From an uncultured Roseiflexus sp. (GTDB lineage Bacteria > Chloroflexota > Chloroflexia > Chloroflexales > Roseiflexaceae): 63,425 bases of DNA. Made by a program: the position numbers and the translations under genes. Below are positions 58,224 through 63,425 of the stretch, piece by piece. The stretch spans positions 1 through 63,425 of the forward strand of contig CALGYB010000020.1 of assembly GCA_937935075.1 (NCBI GenBank). The letters run 5' to 3'. Under the pieces are notes generated by a model. It was not told the DNA's origin. It made no database searches and saw only the letters and a list, made by a program, of their open reading frames with translations. The stretch's first letter is position 1, and every line of letters begins with the position of its first letter.

Positions 58224-60941
58224 TTAATCCCCTGCCTGTACCGCAAGTGCTGCGGCAACATGCTCCAATGCTGCTGGAATGTTTGCAATGTCACGTCCGC
58301 CAGCCTGCGCCATATCGGGACGACCGCCGCCGCTGCCGCCGACGATTGGCGCCAGCGCTTTGACCAGGTTGCCGGCGTGGACCCGCTTACCGGCCAGATC
58401 GGGTGTCGCCATCGCCAGGATCTGTGCCTTACCGTCAATAACGGCTGCCAGGACCACCACGCCCGACCCCAGTTTATCGCGCAGCCAGTCGCCCATTTCG
58501 CGCAGGCGCGCGATGTCCGGCGCTTCGACCTGCGCCGCCAGAAAGCGGATAGCGCCCACCGATTGGACGTTGGCGAGCAACCTTTCGAGATTGCCGCGCG
58601 CCAGGCGCGCGTTCAGTTCATCGAGGGCGCGCTGGCGCTGCTTCAGGTCGGCAAGCAACGCCTCGATGCGCTCGACCAGTTGCGGTTGCGGCGCGCCGAC
58701 GCGCGCGGCGATTTCGTGCAGCGTGGCAATCTGGGCATCGACCCACTGCTCGGCTTCAGCGCCAGTCAATGCCTCGATGCGGCGCACACCGGCCGCGACG
58801 CTGCTTTCCGAGACGATGCGGAACAGCCCGATTTCACCGCTCCGACCGACGTGGGTGCCGCCGCACAATTCGCGCGAACACATCGTGAAGCCTGACCGTT
58901 GGCGTTCGGCGAGAGCCGCCGGAGACGGCGCATCACTCCCATTGACGCACCCGATCGTCACCATGCGCACCACATCGCCGTACTTCTCGCCAAACAGCGC
59001 GATCGCTCCCGCCTCAATCGCCGCCTGATACTGAAGTTCCTGCCAGGCGACCGGCGTATCGGCGCGGATCCAGGCGTTGACGCGCCGCTCGATCTCGCGC
59101 AGTTGTTCCGGCGTCACCGGGCGGGTATGGGTAAAGTCGAACCGCAGGCGATCCGGCGCGACCAGCGACCCGGCCTGCGCCGCGTGTTCGCCGAGCACAT
59201 CACGCAGGGCGCGGTGGAGCAGGTGTGTTGCCGTATGGCTGCGCATAATGGCGGCGCGGCGCACGCTATCGACCTGTGCCGCAACCGTTTCGTGAATGGC
59301 GATGACTCCTTCTTCCACCACGCCGTAGTGGACAATCACGCCGGGCACGGGGCGCTGCACATCATCGATCCGTACACGGCCACGCGGCCCGATCAGCGCG
59401 CCGGTATCGCCGATCTGCCCGCCGCTTTCGGCGTAGAAGGGCGTACTATCGAGCGCAATCTGCACCTGCTGACCGGCAAACGCCTCGGCGACCTGATCCC
59501 CTGCGACGATCAGCGCCTGCACCGTCGCATTGCCGGAGACGGCGAGGTAGCCGGTAAAGCGCGTCGGCGGGAGATCGATATCCGCCCATACCTCAGCGTC
59601 GGCGGCGCGCCTGAACTGCGCCGCGCGGCGCCCACGGGCGCGTTGCTCGTCCATGCGGCGCTCATACCCCGCCTCATCGACCGTCAGCCCGTGGTTGGCG
59701 GCGATTTTTTGCGTCAGGTCGAGCGGGAAGCCATAGGTATCCTTGAGAATGAACGCATCGTCGCCGGGAATGACCGCGCCGCCGCCGGCGCGCACCCGCT
59801 CGATAACGCTATTCAGAATGCTGATGCCGCCGGCAAGCGTGCGCAAGAACTGGCGTTCTTCCAGATCCACGGTTTCGAGGATGAAATCGGCGCGTTCGCG
59901 CACTTCGGGATAGACGGCGCCCATCTGCTCGATCACCACCGCGACGATCTCGGACAGGAACGGCTTCTCGAAGCCGACTGTGCGCCCCTGGTAGACCGCG
60001 CGGCGCAAAATGCGACGCAGGACATACGAGCGCCCCGTATTGCCCGGCAGCACCCCATCGGCGATCAGGAACGCCACGGCGCGGCTATGATCGGCGACGG
60101 CGCGGTAAGGCGCCACGTGAGCGCGGTACGTCGCCTCATCGGCGCCGAGCAGCGCCAGCTGGCGCTCGATCAGCGGTATGAACAGGTCGGTGTCATAGGT
60201 GGAATGCACCCCCTGCATCACCATCGCCATGCGCTCGAGTCCCATGCCGGTATCGACCGACGGACGATGGAGCGGCTGCATCGTACTGCGTTCAAACTGC
60301 ATGAACACATTGTTCCAGATTTCGACATAATTCGGATCGTCGGAGTTGACCCCTTGCGCGCTCATCGCCTTCAGATCATCGCCGATATAGATGGTGATTT
60401 CGGAGCAGGGACCGCACGGGCCGGCATCCGCCATGACCCAGAAGTTATCCTTGCGCCCGAAGCGCAACACCCGATCCGGGTCGGCGCCGGCGGCGATCCA
60501 TAATTGCGCTGCTTCATCATCAGGAGGAACCTCATCGTCGCCCTCGAAGACGGTAAACCACAGGCGTTCGACGGGGAGTTCGAACACCCTGGTCAGCAAT
60601 TCCCACGCCATCGGAATAGCGTCGGCTTTGAAATAATCGCCGAACGAAAAGTTGCCGAGCATCTCGAAAAACGTATGATGGCGCGGCGATGGACCGACCT
60701 CCTCGAGGTCGTTGTGTTTGCCGGAGACGCGCAGACATTTCTGAACCGTTGTTGCGCGAGTATAAGGGCGGCGCTCAAGCCCGAGGAACGTGTCCTTGAA
60801 CTGCACCATGCCTGAGTTGGTAAACAGCAGGGTCGGATCATTGCCCGGGATGAGCGATGAACTGGGCACACGAACGTGACCGCGTTCTTCAAAGAATTGA
60901 AGGAACTGTTCACGAATCGCGGCGCTAGAAAGCTTCTTCAT
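58224..60941 (-). CDS. alaS: Alanine-tRNA ligase
   Basis: From ATG 60941 the enzyme is 905 aa; an in-frame start 11 codons upstream lacks a better ribosome site. The class II catalytic core is clear: FLQFFEERGHVRVPSSSLIP, TNSGMVQFKDTFLG, HHTFFEMLGNFSFGDYFK and GMGLERMAMVMQG. The editing domain has the zinc site HTATHLLHRALR with CSRELCGGTHVGRSGE. The C-Ala coiled-coil and GG-rich end (GGSGGGRPDMAQAGG) complete it. It has a good promoter at 61020-61049. Confidence 0.97.
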   Translation of the reverse strand: MKKLSSAAIREQFLQFFEERGHVRVPSSSLIPGNDPTLLFTNSGMVQFKDTFLGLERRPYTRATTVQKCLRVSGKHNDLEEVGPSPRHHTFFEMLGNFSFGDYFKADAIPMAWELLTRVFELPVERLWFTVFEGDDEVPPDDEAAQLWIAAGADPDRVLRFGRKDNFWVMADAGPCGPCSEITIYIGDDLKAMSAQGVNSDDPNYVEIWNNVFMQFERSTMQPLHRPSVDTGMGLERMAMVMQGVHSTYDTDLFIPLIERQLALLGADEATYRAHVAPYRAVADHSRAVAFLIADGVLPGNTGRSYVLRRILRRAVYQGRTVGFEKPFLSEIVAVVIEQMGAVYPEVRERADFILETVDLEERQFLRTLAGGISILNSVIERVRAGGGAVIPGDDAFILKDTYGFPLDLTQKIAANHGLTVDEAGYERRMDEQRARGRRAAQFRRAADAEVWADIDLPPTRFTGYLAVSGNATVQALIVAGDQVAEAFAGQQVQIALDSTPFYAESGGQIGDTGALIGPRGRVRIDDVQRPVPGVIVHYGVVEEGVIAIHETVAAQVDSVRRAAIMRSHTATHLLHRALRDVLGEHAAQAGSLVAPDRLRFDFTHTRPVTPEQLREIERRVNAWIRADTPVAWQELQYQAAIEAGAIALFGEKYGDVVRMVTIGCVNGSDAPSPAALAERQRSGFTMCSRELCGGTHVGRSGEIGLFRIVSESSVAAGVRRIEALTGAEAEQWVDAQIATLHEIAARVGAPQPQLVERIEALLADLKQRQRALDELNARLARGNLERLLANVQSVGAIRFLAAQVEAPDIARLREMGDWLRDKLGSGVVVLAAVIDGKAQILAMATPDLAGKRVHAGNLVKALAPIVGGSGGGRPDMAQAGGRDIANIPAALEHVAAALAVQAGD

Positions 60942-61019
60942 AGCGATACGAGCCTTTGCCAGGTATGCTGGCATACCGGGGGTTGTTCACATGCCGCAGT
61001 ATGCGGTAATGTCGTATGC

Positions 61020-61049
61020 ATTGTACGGCATATGAGCGCGCTGCGTCAA
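61020..61049 (-). promoter_or_regulatory. Sigma70-type promoter of alaS
   Basis: On the reverse strand TTGACG (61049-61044), an 18-bp spacer and TACAAT (61025-61020) form a near-consensus promoter. The leader to the start codon is about 70 nt. Confidence 0.75.
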
Positions 61050-61088
61050 CAATGCAGCGCCGGATTCTGCGCCAAATCTTGACAAGTG

Positions 61089-61536
61089 TGCTATAATAAG
61101 TGTGCGAGTGAAGCATTGCGTTAGCAATCCTCCAGATCTCGCATCCGAATGCGACTCCAAAACCAGATATTCCTCTGGAAAGCGCCAGGCGTTCACCATA
61201 CTGTGGTGTAAGTCTGTACCTACTATATAAGGCATGGCGTAGCCCTCTACTTCAGTGACACAACCGCCGTGAACCCTCAGTGTGGTCGAGCGCCGTTCAA
61301 TGTAGCTTGTGTATGGAACCAACGCGCCAACTACTGATTGGTACAGGTATCATTCCCACAACAACGGAACTGGCGCTGTGCAATTGATCTGAGCACTGCA
61401 CACGCAGTTGCAGTGTACTGTGCGTCAGTAAAATATTCTATGCCACAACGAAACACCTGTTGGCCCATGTGGAAGGGTTGATCCCTTGTTCGCTCTTTGA
61501 TCGCTGGCGTGTACCCACGTCAGCAAGGAGTTTTCT
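61089..61536 (+). promoter_or_regulatory. Extended -10 promoter and long leader of rho
   Basis: TGCTATAAT (-10 at 61092-61097) lies 440 bp before rho, and no ORF of note is in between. The leader has hairpins near 61393-61414 (CACTGCA/TGCAGTG) and 61470-61484 (AAGGG/CCCTT). Rho genes are often autoregulated by early termination in a long leader, so this stretch is a candidate control region. No riboswitch class is recognised. Confidence 0.5.
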
Positions 61537-62874
61537 GTGCCAAGAATGAGAATGAAAAATGCTACCCCCAACAATGGCGGCGATCCGGTCGCCGAGTACA
61601 CAGAACCCGTTCGCGACAAACCAATGATTAATGTTGCCGAACTTGAGAGTAAAACGCTCAATGAGCTGCGCGAAATGGCGAAAGCGATCGGTGTGACCGG
61701 CGTGAGCAACCTCAAGAAGCAGGATCTGATTTTCAAACTGCTCCAGATGCAGACCGAAGAAGCCGGTCATACGCTTTCCGACGGCGTGCTCGACATCGTT
61801 GCCGATGGGTACGGGTTCCTGCGCGGTGAGCGGATGCTGCCGGGACCGGATGACGTCTACGTGTCGCAATCGCAAATCCGACGATTTGGGCTGCGCACCG
61901 GCGACCGCGTCTGGGGTCAGATCCGTCCGCCAAAGGAGAGTGAGCGCTACTACTCGCTCCTGCGCGTCGAGATGGTCAACGGGATGGATCCAGAAACAGC
62001 GCGGAAACGCCCCTCGTTCGATCAGTTGACGCCGATTTTCCCCAATGAGCAGATCAAACTCGAAACCGAGTCGCACCTGCTTGCCACCCGCCTGGTCGAC
62101 CTGGTGGCGCCGATCGGTCGCGGGCAGCGCGGCCTGATCGTGTCGCCGCCTAAAGCCGGTAAGACGCTGCTGCTCAAGGCGATTGCCAATGGCATCACGA
62201 CCAACTATCAGGATATTCACCTGATGGTCCTGCTCATTGGCGAGCGACCGGAGGAAGTCACCGATATGCGGCGGTCGGTCAAGGGCGATGTGATCTCGTC
62301 GACGTTCGACGAGCCGGTTGAGGATCATACGAAGGTCGCCGAGATGACGCTGGAACGCGCCAAGCGCTTGGTCGAAGGCGGGCAGGACGTCGTGATCCTG
62401 ATGGACTCGATCACCCGCCTGGCGCGCGCCTATAACCTGGATATGCCGCCAAGCGGGCGCACGCTCTCCGGCGGCATCGATCCGGTTGCGCTCTATCCGC
62501 CCAAACGCTTCTTCGGCGCCGCGCGCAACATCGAAAATGGCGGGTCGCTCACGATTATTGCCACCTGTCTGGTCGATACCGGCAGCCGCATGGACGATGT
62601 GATCTACGAGGAGTTCAAGGGCACCGGCAATATGGAATTGCACCTCGACCGCAAACTGGCGGAGAAGCGCGTTTTCCCGGCGATCGATATCACCCGCAGC
62701 GGTACGCGCCGTGAGGAATTGCTGCTGTCGCCCGATGTGCTGCGCCAGGTATGGACGTTGCGCCGCATGGTCGGTATGCTGGGTGAGGGCGAAGGCACCG
62801 AACTGGTGTTGACACGCATGGCGAAGACGCGCAATAATGCTGAGTTCCTGGCGACGCTGAGTAAGGCGAATTAG
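61537..62874 (+). CDS. rho: Transcription termination factor Rho
   Basis: This 445-aa hexameric RNA helicase starts at GTG 61537 with AAGGAG 6 nt upstream; ATGs follow at once as alternatives. The N-terminal Rho_N helices ([20 protein letters not shown]) and cold-shock-like RNA-binding domain ([14 protein letters not shown]-like text, [13 protein letters not shown]) precede the ATPase. Walker [12 protein letters not shown], Walker [17 protein letters not shown], and the catalytic Arg loop [10 protein letters not shown] are present. Full-length and without insertion. The stop is followed by a TTAGGAGTTAAAGGGTTAGG repeat-like stretch. Confidence 0.97.
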   Translation: MPRMRMKNATPNNGGDPVAEYTEPVRDKPMINVAELESKTLNELREMAKAIGVTGVSNLKKQDLIFKLLQMQTEEAGHTLSDGVLDIVADGYGFLRGERMLPGPDDVYVSQSQIRRFGLRTGDRVWGQIRPPKESERYYSLLRVEMVNGMDPETARKRPSFDQLTPIFPNEQIKLETESHLLATRLVDLVAPIGRGQRGLIVSPPKAGKTLLLKAIANGITTNYQDIHLMVLLIGERPEEVTDMRRSVKGDVISSTFDEPVEDHTKVAEMTLERAKRLVEGGQDVVILMDSITRLARAYNLDMPPSGRTLSGGIDPVALYPPKRFFGAARNIENGGSLTIIATCLVDTGSRMDDVIYEEFKGTGNMELHLDRKLAEKRVFPAIDITRSGTRREELLLSPDVLRQVWTLRRMVGMLGEGEGTELVLTRMAKTRNNAEFLATLSKAN

Positions 62875-63005
62875 GAGTTAAAGGGTTAGGGATCGGTGGT
62901 CGAGATTGTGGGAAGGTGTCGTTCATGATGGCGGGGGTGTTTTTTCAAGTAAGACCCCCTGGGCGTTTCTGTACACAACCTTGAAGCAGACAAGGAGCGA
63001 TCTCG

Positions 63006-63425
63006 ATGCAATGCCCAACATGCGGTGCAGTGTTATCGCCGACTGCGAAGTTCTGTTCCCGCTGCGGTACGCGCATTGCGGCTCAGCAACCTGCGGCGCC
63101 TCCTCCTCCGCTCGCTGCGCCCTTGCCGCCATCCCCGCCGCCGCCACAGGCGCGGGAGGCGGCAGGTGACACGCACGCCTACGGTCAGCAGATGGGGCAA
63201 CGCCTGGACCTGCCCGATCCAACGGTGACAGCGCGCGGACGCGGCGTGACCGGGATGGAGTATCAGATTGTCGGCACAACGCTTCAGGCAGTGATCCTCG
63301 AACTCGATCCCGGCGAGACGGTCTACTCCGAATCGGGCGCGATGTCGTGGATGTCGGGCAATATCCAGATGGCGACCAATACGCGCGGCGGCGGGCTGGG
63401 CGGGATGTTCAAGCGCGCCATTTCC
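63006..63425 (+). CDS. AIM24/TIGR00266 family protein with N-terminal zinc ribbon (partial)
   Basis: The gene starts at ATG 63006 with AAGGAG about 9 nt upstream and runs off the window after 140 codons. A zinc ribbon opens the protein ([20 protein letters not shown]). A Pro/Ala-rich linker follows (about 25-50). The AIM24-type beta-helix begins with [20 protein letters not shown] and [19 protein letters not shown]. Relatives are soluble bacterial proteins of unknown function and a yeast mitochondrial protein. The C-terminus cannot be judged. Confidence 0.88.
   Translation, partial: MQCPTCGAVLSPTAKFCSRCGTRIAAQQPAAPPPPLAAPLPPSPPPPQAREAAGDTHAYGQQMGQRLDLPDPTVTARGRGVTGMEYQIVGTTLQAVILELDPGETVYSESGAMSWMSGNIQMATNTRGGGLGGMFKRAIS

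Noticed and set aside
58899-60503. 534-codon forward ORF opposite alaS
   Set aside because: Shadow frame of alaS; composition typical of antisense GC-rich DNA.
60987-61322. 111-codon reverse ORF upstream of alaS
   Set aside because: It crosses the alaS promoter and the rho leader, has no clear ribosome site and no recognisable pattern.
62931-62968. GGGGGT...ACCCCC hairpin after rho as a terminator
   Set aside because: Six-bp stem with a 15-nt loop that contains the T-run; not a credible intrinsic terminator.

Overview
The window is about 63 kb of GC-rich bacterial chromosome. Gene content and style point to a filamentous anoxygenic phototroph of the Chloroflexota, most like Roseiflexus; this is inference from recognised families, not from a marker gene. 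Supporting signs are kaiB/kaiC genes, a phytol/dolichol-kinase-like enzyme, a c-di-AMP receptor beside tmk, lipoproteins and exporters built for a single-membrane cell, and intergenic DNA full of dispersed palindromes and 7-bp tandem arrays. I found no rRNA, tRNA or intact transposase.

Layout. 1-2.0 kb: a tiny membrane-protein gene with its own promoter and terminator, a TetR regulator, and a repeat-rich gap. 2.0-7.2 kb: an RND efflux pump and its lipoprotein adaptor. 7.4-14.1 kb: htpG, a GH13 glucosidase, an HD-domain nucleotidase, a lipoprotein, and a LIM-like zinc finger/DA1-like metallopeptidase. 14.4-16.3 kb: a sirtuin and prfB with its programmed +1 frameshift. 16.5-21.4 kb: a clock-like module made of a divergent CheY-like receiver, a histidine kinase, a receiver protein with a KaiA/RsbU-N-like C-terminal domain, KaiB and KaiC. 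21.7-27.3 kb: a LysM protein, glcD, a Uma2 nuclease-like gene and glcE in an overlapping chain, then a phytol-kinase-like enzyme and msrA. 27.8-37 kb: a surface polysaccharide operon (NodB deacetylase, GT-C-like membrane protein, Wzz-like/ABC-permease fusion, GT2-GT4 fusion, GT4, coiled-coil protein). 37.6-43.7 kb: a PAS-PAS-GAF-HD-GYP protein, an acidic His-rich protein, an IS5-type remnant, and a reverse-strand operon (SDR, aminotransferase, small membrane protein, GT2). 43.7-53.1 kb: a CRISPR-like mini-array, a SufR-like regulator with superoxide dismutase, pdxS-pdxT, then a compact run of a GNAT-like protein, R3H-AAA ATPase, tmk, c-di-AMP receptor, zinc-ribbon protein, DsbA-like lipoprotein and P1 peptidase. 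53.7-63.4 kb: a DUF2520 oxidoreductase, P-loop kinase, ruvX, baseplate-J-like protein, alaS, rho and the start of an AIM24-family gene.

The most interesting system is the kai cluster (16.5-21.4 kb). KaiC keeps the ATPase glutamates, the autophosphorylation Ser-Thr pair and the A-loop region. The gene before kaiB has a receiver domain followed by about 95 residues that line up by eye with the KaiA C-terminal helical bundle. That is the architecture of the chimeric KaiA3 protein of Synechocystis. Other items worth attention are a bacterial DA1-like LIM peptidase, a small mobile element family with 15-bp inverted ends and 7-bp target duplications (one copy lies in the kai leader), a decayed IS5-type element, a three-repeat CRISPR-like array, and heptanucleotide arrays that begin at stop codons.
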